DNA from: a virus
IMG/VR virus record: IMGVR_UViG_3300042090_002011
Coordinates: 1-23,360 of that record
Length of the DNA: 23,360 nt
Direction: 5' to 3' (one strand)
Part shown: positions 1 to 7,791 of the stretch, in pieces
Layout of the letters: each line of letters opens with the position of its first letter
Numbering within the stretch: position 1 is the stretch's first letter
Made by a program: the position numbers and the translations under genes
Notes under the pieces: model-generated
What the model was told of the DNA's origin: nothing
Databases searched by the model: none
Seen by the model: the letters and a program-made list of their open reading frames with translations, nothing else

Positions 1-878
1 CACTGATCGATCCCTGCGTCCACGATGCCGCCGCCGAACGCTCCTGGGCCATACAACTCGAAGTTGAGATTGTTGAGCGTGCCGCTGCTGCCGAGTTGGA
101 ACACTTCCGCCGCGGCGTGGCACGTACCGGCGTATGCAGCGGCGCGCGTCGGATATCGGCCGAGCATGTAAGCCCAAGGCGATTGCGGCCGCGCACCACT
201 GAAGAACGTAAATTCGGCCGCGATGTTCGTGGTCAGCCCGTACGTCATCTTCGCGGGCTTGCCCGCGTCGGCGGCGTTAAAGAGATAAGCGAGCGTGTCT
301 CCGCTGCCGGTGATCGAATACTGCCCTGCGCCGGGATTTGAGCCACCCACTTTGCGCATCGGGGTGTACACGTTCTGGGTTTCGTAATACCCGTCACCCA
401 CGCCTGGCGCTCCGCCGCTCTGCGGAAGACCGCTCGCGGGATCGTACGCGGGCACCCACACCTCTTGAGTCGTGATCAGCGAGATCCCAACGTCGTAAGA
501 GTAATTGCCATCGGTCACGCCCACCGGCGTGTAGCTGCCCGGATATCCCGCGGGGATATTGATCTGCTCCACCATCTGCCCGTTGCCGTACTCGCCCTGG
601 CCGTCCCAGATCATGCCGATTCGCACGCAACCTGGAGACATCGCCAGCGCGAGATCGACTGCGGCCTGATAGGTGTAGTTGGTGACGTTGCCGCCGCCCA
701 TGCCTTTTCCACCCACGCTCTGCTGATGCGAGATCGCTACAAAGTCCGCCCAGTCGATCATCTTGGCCGGCAGGCGATTCGTCCCTCGAATCGTCGGCAA
801 CACCACGCCGTAGATCGACGATTGCGCACGCAGGGTGCTCACGCTCGGAGCCGTCTTTGAGTTCGAGCTACCGAACAT
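1..878 (-). CDS. Phage tail protein, partial (C-terminus beyond the left edge)
   Basis: An open frame starts with ATG at 878 and runs without a stop to base 1, giving at least 292 residues. A good ribosome site (GGGAGG) lies just upstream of the ATG, and the start overlaps the end of the NlpC/P60 gene by 11 bases. The N-terminus begins MFGSSNSKTAPSVSTLRAQS, then continues as a Gly/Ala/Tyr-rich beta-type sequence with a WDGQGEYGNGQM stretch near residue 105. In siphoviruses with DUF2460, DUF2163 and NlpC genes, the next gene is normally the large tail-tip or host-specificity protein, so a baseplate hub or tip role is inferred from position. I do not recognise a named domain in the visible part. 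Confidence 0.8.
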   Translation of the reverse strand, partial: MFGSSNSKTAPSVSTLRAQSSIYGVVLPTIRGTNRLPAKMIDWADFVAISHQQSVGGKGMGGGNVTNYTYQAAVDLALAMSPGCVRIGMIWDGQGEYGNGQMVEQINIPAGYPGSYTPVGVTDGNYSYDVGISLITTQEVWVPAYDPASGLPQSGGAPGVGDGYYETQNVYTPMRKVGGSNPGAGQYSITGSGDTLAYLFNAADAGKPAKMTYGLTTNIAAEFTFFSGARPQSPWAYMLGRYPTRAAAYAGTCHAAAEVFQLGSSGTLNNLNFELYGPGAFGGGIVDAGIDQ

Positions 879-1407
879 CGAGACCTCCCGCGCTGGGTAA
901 CGCTGCGCTGCCAGCCGCAGGCGCGTGGCCGAAGCTGAAGCACTTCACAACGCCGTCCGCGATCTTCTGTGCGAGCGCAGGATTCTGCAGTGCATCCACG
1001 TAGACGATCCCGCAGCGAATGTGCGCATGAATACAGAGCGGCCATGCGGTCACGATCGCGCCGTGCGAGTAAGCGTGAGCAAAATGAAAGAGCAGGAAAT
1101 CACCTGGCAACGGCTCTCGCTCCGGAGGCGGCGCAACTTCGCAGAGGCCGTTGTCGCGCACCACGCGCTCCACCAGGTCGGTGTACACCGGCGTGTTATT
1201 GTGGACGGCCCAGTCCACCGGATAGTGCGGAACTTCGGGAATGACCTTGATGATGCCGGCTTCCTTATAGACCATCAGCGGCATCATGGCGCAGTCCGCG
1301 CCCGCACCCTTGATCCGCGCCTCGGGATGGTATGGCGTATTGAGCCACTGCTTCGCGATCTCAACCACCCGCGGGCGCATCGCTTCGATTTGGGATGGGC
1401 TCATCAT
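868..1407 (-). CDS. NlpC/P60-family tail assembly peptidase
   Basis: The 179-residue protein starts at the ATG at 1407, which overlaps the stop of the DUF2163 gene (TGATG), indicating translational coupling. Longer upstream starts would run through that gene and are rejected. The fold is that of papain-like NlpC/P60 cysteine peptidases. The catalytic Cys lies in GADCAMM (Cys39), followed by the typical PGDFLLF strand (101-107), a His in SHGAIV (His115) and a second His in IHAHI (His127). Phage members of this family sit at the tail tip and are thought to open peptidoglycan during DNA entry or to process tail fibres. The usual DCSG motif is DCAM here, but the catalytic Cys is present. The C-terminus is a short Ala/Gly-rich tail. 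Confidence 0.88.
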   Translation of the reverse strand: MMSPSQIEAMRPRVVEIAKQWLNTPYHPEARIKGAGADCAMMPLMVYKEAGIIKVIPEVPHYPVDWAVHNNTPVYTDLVERVVRDNGLCEVAPPPEREPLPGDFLLFHFAHAYSHGAIVTAWPLCIHAHIRCGIVYVDALQNPALAQKIADGVVKCFSFGHAPAAGSAALPSAGGLDVR

Positions 1408-2315
1408 CAGAACGCAGTCTCCGGCGTCGGCACAAAGTCCCATCCTGCATATCTGCTGGCGTTGGCAAATTTCGCGGCGCAGGTTGCGGCCGTGTAATCG
1501 CAACCCGGATACGCGGTGAACGTATCGCCCACCGCAAGCGGCGCGAGCAGGGGCGCATCGAGCTGAATTCCGTTTGCCAGCGCGTAACTCTTGATCGAAG
1601 CAGCGAGCCCTTGATTGGCTCCCGAGGTGAAGACTAGATAGCCGTTATCGAACCATGCGTCCGGCTTGTTCAACGCCGCGGCCTTCAGCAACACAGGAGT
1701 GCTTCCAGCGGCAGCCGCGCAATTCACTGCGTATGTGGCAGCGTTCACGCCACACCGTGGGTCGAATACCTGGTAGGGACATCCCGGCTGCATCCTTGTA
1801 TTCGGCACCTGGCGCTGCAGGCGTTGCGTCCAGGCGAGTACATCGAGCGAGACCAGCATGCGGCTGATTTCGCCAGGCTTCGACACCAGGCCGCTGAACT
1901 TCCACACCGGGCCCCACGGCGCAATCAGCAGTGAACCCACTTGCTGCCAGAACAACCGCTGCACCAGTATGCTCGCCTGGTCGAGCCATCCCGCGGCCGC
2001 CAACGCCTGCATGGTCATGCCGCGCAACACGCTGGCGAAGTTTCCGTTGTCGTCTTGCCCTAGGTGAAAGTCGAGCTGCATCTCATCGACTTCCGTGCCG
2101 ATCTTCGACTTGAGGTTTCCTCGCTGCGGAATCACCAAGCCGGTTCCAATGAAGCGCGTGGCACCAACAATCACGTCGCCGTCCCAGTCCGTGTAGGTGA
2201 GCACGTCTCCGCAGGTCAGAGTCAGAGTGAAAAGCTCGCAGTGTGGGATCTCTGTCATACCGAGATCGATACACTGCTGCAGGTAAGCGATGAGAGTGGG
2301 ATCGGCGGTCTTCAT
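1407..2315 (-). CDS. Tail-tip protein, DUF2163 family
   Basis: The 302-residue protein starts at the ATG at 2315, which overlaps the stop of the preceding DUF2460 gene (TAATG). The family signature is clear: an N-terminal region with CELFTLTLTCGDVLTYTDWD, a central GCPYQVFDPRCGV motif, and a C-terminal GCDYTAATCAAKFANASRYA motif ending in a Pro-rich tail. The paired cysteines in these two motifs are typical. DUF2163 proteins are baseplate or hub components of siphovirus tails and gene transfer agents, normally encoded between DUF2460 and the NlpC/P60 peptidase, exactly as here. The exact structural position is taken from the family, not visible in the sequence. Confidence 0.9.
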   Translation of the reverse strand: MKTADPTLIAYLQQCIDLGMTEIPHCELFTLTLTCGDVLTYTDWDGDVIVGATRFIGTGLVIPQRGNLKSKIGTEVDEMQLDFHLGQDDNGNFASVLRGMTMQALAAAGWLDQASILVQRLFWQQVGSLLIAPWGPVWKFSGLVSKPGEISRMLVSLDVLAWTQRLQRQVPNTRMQPGCPYQVFDPRCGVNAATYAVNCAAAAGSTPVLLKAAALNKPDAWFDNGYLVFTSGANQGLAASIKSYALANGIQLDAPLLAPLAVGDTFTAYPGCDYTAATCAAKFANASRYAGWDFVPTPETAF

Positions 2316-3400
2316 TAGCGCTTCACCGTCGTGAGCGGAGTATCCACATGCCAGTCGCCCTCGGCCCACTCTTTGAATTCCATCTCTTCCGCGTCGAAGA
2401 CGCAGCGATAGGCGAAGGTGAAATTTGCAGTCACCAGCGCGTTTTGCGCCGGCGCGGCAGCGAGTTGATATTGACCGTTGCCGAGATCCGAGAACGTTCC
2501 GGGTCCGGTGCGGTGGAGGACCGCGTCATCGAAACTTATATTGTTTCCGCCGGACCCAACTGCCTCCAGAACGACCCGCGCTGACACAGCATTGGCTGGC
2601 GCTACAACATTCAGAGAACAAAGCTGCCACCCAGGTGTTGCGACTTGGTTGCTCGCAGGGAAATAAAGCCCAGTGCCATTCACGTCATAGAAAGAGATAC
2701 TCACTGCTCCGTAACCAGCCGAGCCTGGCCCAAAGACCCACGCTTCGGCGTAGAACGAATCTCCTGGAGCACACGGTACGGCGTTTGACGCCAAAGTACA
2801 TGGCGAGGCGCTGCCTGAAGGACAGCAGCAGTATCCAGCGACGCCGTTGTGTCCAGGGCCGCCCCACCAAACGAATCCGTTATTTATCCACCCGCTTAGG
2901 TCGAGCGCGAAGCTCGGATTCGCGGCCAAGTTGCCAAACCCGGCCGCTACGCTGACTCCGCCGACGTACACCTCGGGAACCGACTGCGGCCAGTAGACAG
3001 CCTCGGGCCAGATGCCGATATTGCGAACAAGCTGAAATGTTGTGGTCGCCCCATCGCCCACGAACTGGCGCTCACCGTGGCGCGTGAATCTCCGTTGCTC
3101 GTGCGCGTTCACGCCCTGGAACAAAAAGCTCTGGAAGCCGGCATTGTGATAGTTGAAGAATCCGAACATGGTTTCGAAGTCGTTATAGACGGCCGATCCG
3201 TCCTTCGATGCCTTGGGCGCAACCTCGTCGAGAAAGCCCTCGTCGGAGTAGGAGATTGAGATCTTCGTTACCGGCTGCCCCGCATGCAACGCGCGAACCG
3301 AACGCCCGCTGCGTGCCACTTGCTTGCTGAAGAAGTGGTGAGGCGTGATACTCGCACCCCAACCAACTCCGCGTAGTTTCGGAAAGAAGAGGTTGGACAC
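2315..3400 (-). CDS. Distal tail protein, DUF2460 family, with inserted carbohydrate-binding-like domain
   Basis: The 361-residue protein starts with GTG at 3400, directly after the tape-measure stop (TAAGTG) and 7 bases after GGGAGG. Residues 1-150 and 305-361 match the DUF2460 distal-tail layout: FFNYHNAGFQSFLFQG near residue 85, a central VPEVYVGG strand, and a C-terminal AYRCVFDAEEMEF strand. Residues of about 153-300 interrupt this fold. They start NLAANPSFALDLSGW, contain an unusual CCCPSGSASPC loop, and end NNISFDDAVLHR, which looks like a CBM4/9-type jelly roll. DUF2460 proteins form the ring joining tube and baseplate. Inserted binding domains in such proteins are known to help attach to surface sugars, so a receptor-binding accessory role is inferred. 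Confidence 0.87.
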   Translation of the reverse strand: MSNLFFPKLRGVGWGASITPHHFFSKQVARSGRSVRALHAGQPVTKISISYSDEGFLDEVAPKASKDGSAVYNDFETMFGFFNYHNAGFQSFLFQGVNAHEQRRFTRHGERQFVGDGATTTFQLVRNIGIWPEAVYWPQSVPEVYVGGVSVAAGFGNLAANPSFALDLSGWINNGFVWWGGPGHNGVAGYCCCPSGSASPCTLASNAVPCAPGDSFYAEAWVFGPGSAGYGAVSISFYDVNGTGLYFPASNQVATPGWQLCSLNVVAPANAVSARVVLEAVGSGGNNISFDDAVLHRTGPGTFSDLGNGQYQLAAAPAQNALVTANFTFAYRCVFDAEEMEFKEWAEGDWHVDTPLTTVKR

Positions 3401-5731
3401 TTACATCCCTCCCAGTTTGCCCATGCGCATCGCGCGGGAGAGTTCCTTCACCATCTGCTTGCTGTTCTTCCTCATCACGCGCCCGGTGGAGACGCCGTCG
3501 AGCGCCGAGACCTTCCGGTTGTCGTGGTAATGCACATCGCCACCAGAGTTTGAGGTTGACTGGTCCACCATCCGTTCAAAGTTGGTGTTCTGGCTCGGAG
3601 TAAGAACGCGCTCCCCGCCGTGAACCATGGCAACTTGCGTCTTCGGCACCACGCCGCCAATATCGAAGGCCGCCATGCCCGCCCAGACCATGCCTTGCGC
3701 GTATGTTTCCGCTGCTGCACCCGGCGCCATCGCGGGCCCAATGATCGGGATAGCGGAAGTTGCCGCCAGTGCCGCAGCTGCAGCCACTGCAGCATAGCTC
3801 GCAGCGGCAAGCATATTGCTCATGGACGTCGTGAGAGTTGCCGCTCCTTGTGCCGTTTTTTGCGCGGCCAGCGAAGAGGTATCGATACCCAGCTTTGCCG
3901 CCGCAGCCGAGAGATGGCCGCCAACATCAAATGCGTGAAAGAGCGCACTCGCCGCCTTCATTAGTACGTGGGTGAGGATCCACCTCTCCGCAACCTGTTC
4001 GATTGCGCGGATCGAGTCCATGGCTATGGTGTTCCATTGCTGCTTCATCGCCTGGCCAAAAGTCTTCTGATGTTGCATCCAGCTGTTGATCCCGCTGAAC
4101 ATAGACTGGCTGACCTGTGTCATCCATTGCCGATATGCCTGCATCCGCTGCTGCAGGTTCGCGATGTCATCCTGAAGTGCCTGCTTGCGTCCCTTGGCCT
4201 CGATCTTCGCCTGCTCATCGATGTCCTTCAGGTATGCCTTCGTATCGGTCTTATCGATCTCGATCTTGGCCTGAATGTATGCGCGCTCAAGTGCGAGCTG
4301 TTCGGCGTGCAAGGCTCTAAGCTTTGAGAGAGCTTGCCCATCGTCGATCATTCCGAGCGACTGCTGGCCTTTGACCTGGGTTTCCTTGTAATCGACCTGG
4401 CCAAGCGACTCGTCGCGCTTTCCCTTCAGACTCAGGTCCGCTTCCTCGCGCGCCTCTTTCGCGTCTCGCGCGGCCTTCTCCATCTTTTTGTTTTCGTTGG
4501 CCCAGTACTTCTCCTGCATCTCGTACTTCGACTTTTGCTCGTCGGCAGCGGCTTTAATTATGCCTTCCTTGGCCCGCTGCACAAGCGCGAGAAACTCCGG
4601 AAGCGTCTGCTTATATTGCGCGGTCACATCGCCGCCGGGCATCGAGGAGACCATGGCCCCGAGGCCAGCCTGCTTCATCTCCTGCTGCAGGCGGATTCGC
4701 TTTTGTAGCTCGGCTTCTGCCGCGTCCGCCGCACGCTTACGAGTTTCCGCCTCCGCATCTGCAGCGGCCTTCGTCATATTTGCGAAGTCCTGCACGCGGA
4801 GCTGTGAGGTTGTCAGTTCCTGATTAAGTAGAGTGGCTTCCGTGCGCAGCTTCTCCATCTGCGCAACCGTCTGTTCAGAGACCACGCCTGGGACGCCCAT
4901 CGAGCCGGCTTCCGTCTGGATTACGCCAGGCGTTGCGGCTTCCTGTGCTCCCCGTTTTGCGGTCTCGGCCTGTGCAGTCTTGTTCGCCGCGAGCGCCGCC
5001 CTTATCGCATCAAGGTGGCTCTTTTCGTCGTCGAGATCGCGCTGCTTGATCTGCGACATCGAGTGTGTCTGATTAAATATCTCCTGTTGGTATTGCTTTT
5101 GTTTCCCAGCCTCGTCCGCCATCTTCTTATTGAAGACAAGCTCGGCGTCGTAGGCGTCCTGCATTGCCTTGGTAAAGATGTAGGTGTTGGCAATCCACTT
5201 TGAGATGGCATCGCCGATGTGCTCGGCGAGCTGGAGAAACGCGACGGCCGTGACCATTGGGAAGATCGCGCTCATTGCGCTCGACAGGGCAGGAGTCCGG
5301 CTGATGATCTGCTCCATGCCGCGCCCTAACCGCAGACCGAGGACGTTCGAGAACAGCGTTGCCTGGCTGTATCCGCTAGCCATCGCCGTAGTGCTATCGC
5401 CCATCGCCGACTTCAATTCGCGCTGGGCGGCGGCGTGGGCTTTGGCCGCCTGCGCAGCCTCAGCCTGCGCCACTGCGAGGTCGTTAACCACCCGCGTGGT
5501 CAACGGCACCTCGCCGGTGGCGATGGCCCGCAGCGTATCTTTTACGGCTTTCTGTGCGGAGTTCGCCTCGACGGTTGCCGAGGCTAGTTGCGACCAGGCG
5601 TTCTGCGCCTGGCGTCCTGCCTGCGACATCTGGTCGGTTGCGCTGCGTACAACCGACGCCGCTTCCTGCATGTCAGAATGCAGGGCGGCGACGTTCGAGC
5701 TGACCGCGATATTTACGCTAGGCGTTCCCAA
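3401..5731 (-). CDS. Tape measure protein
   Basis: The 776-residue protein starts with TTG at 5731, 7 bases after GGAG and overlapping the preceding chaperone gene by 14 bases. No ATG nearby fits better. It is the longest tail gene and lies directly after the two chaperones, which is diagnostic. The sequence is Ala/Gln/Lys-rich and predicted coiled coil over about residues 20-110 and 230-560. Hydrophobic, possibly membrane-spanning stretches occur near 150-185 and 625-670 (an Ala-rich run ending IIGPAMAPG). The C-terminus has the typical MVHGGERVLTPSQN segment. Tape measures set tail length and leave the tail during DNA injection. No lytic or peptidase domain is seen. Confidence 0.93.
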   Translation of the reverse strand: MGTPSVNIAVSSNVAALHSDMQEAASVVRSATDQMSQAGRQAQNAWSQLASATVEANSAQKAVKDTLRAIATGEVPLTTRVVNDLAVAQAEAAQAAKAHAAAQRELKSAMGDSTTAMASGYSQATLFSNVLGLRLGRGMEQIISRTPALSSAMSAIFPMVTAVAFLQLAEHIGDAISKWIANTYIFTKAMQDAYDAELVFNKKMADEAGKQKQYQQEIFNQTHSMSQIKQRDLDDEKSHLDAIRAALAANKTAQAETAKRGAQEAATPGVIQTEAGSMGVPGVVSEQTVAQMEKLRTEATLLNQELTTSQLRVQDFANMTKAAADAEAETRKRAADAAEAELQKRIRLQQEMKQAGLGAMVSSMPGGDVTAQYKQTLPEFLALVQRAKEGIIKAAADEQKSKYEMQEKYWANENKKMEKAARDAKEAREEADLSLKGKRDESLGQVDYKETQVKGQQSLGMIDDGQALSKLRALHAEQLALERAYIQAKIEIDKTDTKAYLKDIDEQAKIEAKGRKQALQDDIANLQQRMQAYRQWMTQVSQSMFSGINSWMQHQKTFGQAMKQQWNTIAMDSIRAIEQVAERWILTHVLMKAASALFHAFDVGGHLSAAAAKLGIDTSSLAAQKTAQGAATLTTSMSNMLAAASYAAVAAAAALAATSAIPIIGPAMAPGAAAETYAQGMVWAGMAAFDIGGVVPKTQVAMVHGGERVLTPSQNTNFERMVDQSTSNSGGDVHYHDNRKVSALDGVSTGRVMRKNSKQMVKELSRAMRMGKLGGM

Positions 5732-6002
5732 GATTGACTCCGAACTTCTGTTTCATCGCTTCGGCCCACTTGACCAGGTCTTTTATGTGGCTCGGCGCTC
5801 TCTGCGCAGCTCCGAAGGTTTGTGCCAGTCCGGCAGCCTTTTCTTCCACCGTCTTTGCCACCTTCTGCGGCTCGTATCGCGCCACGATCCGGAGCAGAAC
5901 AAATTCAGGGGGCCATTGCTGCCAATGCTCGAACAGTTCCCAGACATCCGGCATCGGGATCTGATCGATGGCCGAAGGCAACTGCTTCAAGGCCGTAGCC
6001 AT
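5718..6002 (-). CDS. Second tail assembly chaperone (GT-like), probably the frameshift extension of the first
   Basis: From the ATG at 6002 the frame codes for 94 residues with PDVWELFEHWQQWPPEFVL, a pattern common in the second chaperone of siphovirus tails. The frame is also open upstream of that ATG. It reads IDWGYLGAFMATALK across the start and a Gly/Arg-rich bridge (GGSGGRAGRTSGGR) before it, in the minus-one frame relative to the upstream gene. Only a poor ribosome site (GGGGGCG) precedes the ATG. The product is therefore likely made mainly as a fusion with the upstream chaperone, like lambda gpG-T, giving about 198 residues. The partner would be the tape measure protein encoded next. 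Confidence 0.83.
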   Translation of the reverse strand: MATALKQLPSAIDQIPMPDVWELFEHWQQWPPEFVLLRIVARYEPQKVAKTVEEKAAGLAQTFGAAQRAPSHIKDLVKWAEAMKQKFGVNLGNA

Positions 6003-6025
6003 GAACGCCCCCAGGTAGCCCCAAT

Positions 6026-6316
6026 CTATCCGGCCGCCACTGGTGCGGCCGGCTCTTCCCCCTGACCCACAGGCTTTGTCGCGCGCATGCCGTTAATGTC
6101 CAGGCATTCGGGCAGCAGTCGCATGGCGTCGGTGTAGGGGAGATTGTCGATCTCCGCGCTGGTGCGCGTTCCGTTATCCGCATTGTTCAGCGAGTAGGTC
6201 AGCAGCGGCGTGTTGATGTCCTTCACCTCGCCGGTGAACAATTCCTTGCCCTGGCCAAACTTCAGGGCGCCGATCACATAGGTTGTGTCATCGATTACGA
6301 TTGTTTTGGTCTTCAT
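6026..6316 (-). CDS. First tail assembly chaperone (G-like)
   Basis: The 96-residue protein starts at the ATG at 6316 with a weak AAGAAG ribosome site, and a strong hairpin lies about 20 bases upstream. The start MKTKTIVIDDTTYVIGALKF and a Leu/Pro-rich middle are typical of small siphovirus tail chaperones, which coat the tape measure protein before tube polymerisation. It lies between the tail tube and tape measure genes, the standard place. The C-terminal end is low-complexity (GQGEEPAAPVAAG) and contains the likely frameshift run. It ends at a TAG at 6026-6028, 23 bases before the next ATG. Confidence 0.83.
   Translation of the reverse strand: MKTKTIVIDDTTYVIGALKFGQGKELFTGEVKDINTPLLTYSLNNADNGTRTSAEIDNLPYTDAMRLLPECLDINGMRATKPVGQGEEPAAPVAAG
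6056..6062 (-). other. Candidate minus-one ribosomal frameshift site GGGGGAA
   Basis: On the minus strand the first chaperone frame reads CAG GGG GAA GAG here. Slipping back one base would let the ribosome enter the second chaperone frame, which is open from this point through to 5718. The P-site pairing GGG to GGG is perfect, but the A-site GAA to GGA is mismatched at the second base, so this is not the canonical X XXY YYZ heptamer. The frame relation and uninterrupted bridge are seen directly. Use of this exact site is inference. Confidence 0.5.
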
Positions 6317-6335
6317 CTTCTTTTGCGGAAGAGCT

Positions 6336-6363
6336 GGGGAGCCGCGCTTCCGGGCCGCTCCCC
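6336..6363. other. Strong hairpin before the tail chaperone genes
   Basis: GGGGAGC at 6336-6342 and GCTCCCC at 6357-6363 form a perfect 7-bp stem with a 14-base loop. No T-run follows on the minus strand, so it is not a classic terminator. It sits between the highly expressed tail tube gene and the weakly needed chaperone gene. An attenuating or mRNA-stabilising role is plausible. Confidence 0.5.
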
Positions 6364-6415
6364 ATATTTACTTTTGCTCTGGCTTCTCCGCGACCTCCTC
6401 TCACACCGAATTTTT

Positions 6416-6454
6416 GAAACCTTGAAACCTGCGAAACCTTGGAACCTTGCAACC
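6416..6454. repeat. Tandem GAAACCTTG-like short repeats
   Basis: Four imperfect tandem units of about 9 bases occur in a row: GAAACCTT, GAAACCTGC, GAAACCTTG, GAACCTTGC, followed by AACC. They fill much of the 193-base gene-free gap between the tail tube and chaperone genes. No protein can be assigned here. Confidence 0.7.
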
Positions 6455-6509
6455 CGAGCTTCGCAGCCGGGTACGCGGCAACAGACGCCGCTCCGGCCGC
6501 GGGCGCTCG

Positions 6510-7436
6510 TTAGAACGTGTCCGCGTAGATGTGCCCAACCACTTCGCTCGAATCAGCGAAGGCGTCGAAGCTGATGTCGCAAACCCAGAACGCGCCCTGC
6601 TTCGTCGGAATTGAAAAGTCGGAGACGATGCAGTCGTTCAGCTCAATCGCGAAGTACTTGCCGAGCTCATCGATGTCATAGAGCAGCGCCTTGAACTCCG
6701 GCGCGCTGCCTTCTACCTGGTTATTGAGCGTGATCGTGGTGCCGCGAACGACGGTCGAGGTGTAGCTGATCTTCACGCCAGCGGCGATATCCGCGGCGGA
6801 GAAGGTGTAGATCCCGCTGCTGACCTGGTACTGACCTTGCACCGGAGCGACAAGTCCCGAGTTGATCAGCGGCGCGCTGCCGTTCGAATACTTCACGCCG
6901 TAGTCCATGACAAAAGTCCCGGCGTTCGCCACCGTGATCGTGTTTCCGGTCGCGGCGATGCACTGCATGATGGCCGCGCCATCTTCATTCTCCGAGCCGA
7001 TCACCACTGACAAAGCTGGCGGAGCGCCTGCAGAGATTCCCGCCGTCACGCACTTGTAGATAAATCCGGCGAGTGAGTAAATGTCGCCCACGTTATATTG
7101 ATGGGTGTTCTGCCGCGCCGCGGGAATGCCTCCGCCAACCACTCCCGCTTCGTCCTCATTAATGATCGTCATGCCGGCAGCCTGCGGGCAGCCTAGAATA
7201 AGCTGGTTGATCATGTTCGGGTCGAGCGATGCGACCTTGCTCTTCACGCTGATGTCGATCTCGGCGCGGCGTTCTTTCACCGCGTGCTGTTTGCGGCCGC
7301 GCAGCTTGACGAGCTTTGCTTTCAAATCCAGCTGCGCGTCCTGCAGAATTGCATAGCGCCACGGCGTTGGATTCGCGACCGTGACACCGCCCACCGGCAC
7401 TCCGAACAGAACTCCCGATCCCATTGGGGTAAGCAT
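6510..7436 (-). CDS. Major tail tube protein
   Basis: The 308-residue protein starts at the ATG at 7436, 8 bases after a strong AAGGAG. The N-terminal MLTPMGSGVLFGVPVGG with a following TPWRYAILQDAQLDLKAK stretch, and the C-terminal strand-rich part with VSDFSIPTKQGAFWVCDISF, fit siphovirus tail tube subunits. Position before the chaperones supports this. Residues of about 110-140 (YNVGDIYSLAGFIYKCVTAG) look like a small inserted carbohydrate-binding-type or Ig-like module. Residues 150-230 hold a second beta-rich block ending IYTFSAADIAAGVKIS. These insertions make it longer than a minimal tube protein. No sheath gene is seen nearby, which agrees with a non-contractile tail. Confidence 0.85.
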   Translation of the reverse strand: MLTPMGSGVLFGVPVGGVTVANPTPWRYAILQDAQLDLKAKLVKLRGRKQHAVKERRAEIDISVKSKVASLDPNMINQLILGCPQAAGMTIINEDEAGVVGGGIPAARQNTHQYNVGDIYSLAGFIYKCVTAGISAGAPPALSVVIGSENEDGAAIMQCIAATGNTITVANAGTFVMDYGVKYSNGSAPLINSGLVAPVQGQYQVSSGIYTFSAADIAAGVKISYTSTVVRGTTITLNNQVEGSAPEFKALLYDIDELGKYFAIELNDCIVSDFSIPTKQGAFWVCDISFDAFADSSEVVGHIYADTF

Positions 7437-7448
7437 TAAATTCTCCTT

Positions 7449-7554
7449 TTAAGCCGCTGGTTGCGGGCTTGTGGTTTGCGTCATGACCTGGATGGTGATC
7501 TCCGCGTGGTGGCAGAGAGCACCTCGCACGCCGAAGTGCCGAAAATCGACAACC
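7449..7554 (-). pseudogene. Out-of-frame tail of the connector-like gene
   Basis: After the connector-like frame stops at 7555, the neighbouring frame stays open to a TAA at 7449-7451 and codes for KVVDFRHFGVRGALCHH followed by EITIQVMTQTTSPQPAA. That stop lies directly before the tail tube ribosome site, as expected for a true gene end. No good start codon serves this segment alone. Removing one A from the A5 run at 7559-7563 (minus strand) would join the two frames into a protein of about 109 residues. Confidence 0.5.
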
Positions 7555-7779
7555 TTAATTTTTGGTGCCCGCGAACCCGTCTTCCCAGCCTTCCGGCAGC
7601 GGAAGGTCGCCGGTGTTGCCGTCGCCTGGGATGTCGGTGACCTGGAGCAGCGGATGATCCTTGCTGTAGCGCTGCACGATCGCGCGCTGCACCGCCGCCT
7701 GGCGGTCACCAGCACTCAGCTTGTTAGCCGTGTCCTGGATGACCGAGGCGACCCGAGTTGTGAGATCCGTGAGCAACAT
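7555..7779 (-). CDS. Truncated head-tail connector-like protein
   Basis: The 74-residue product starts at the ATG at 7779 (AGGA 9 bases upstream) immediately after the exported-protein gene. The helix-rich MLLTDLTTRVASVIQDTANK start and the LPLPEGWEDGF segment resemble the N-terminus of gp6-type head-tail connector proteins, which are usually around 200 residues. The frame ends abruptly at TKN, just past the GW.DGF motif. A one-base change in the adjacent A5 run would add about 35 residues. Even then the protein would be short. This may be a frameshift, a deletion scar or a sequencing error. Confidence 0.62.
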   Translation of the reverse strand: MLLTDLTTRVASVIQDTANKLSAGDRQAAVQRAIVQRYSKDHPLLQVTDIPGDGNTGDLPLPEGWEDGFAGTKN

Positions 7780-7791
7780 GACGCTTATCCT

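Noticed and set aside
5184-6065. Plus-strand frame of 293 codons
   Set aside because: It is antisense to the tape measure start and the chaperones, and has no domain.
6416-6454. Possible CRISPR-like array
   Set aside because: Repeat units are only about 9 bases and directly adjacent with no spacers, so this is a simple tandem repeat.
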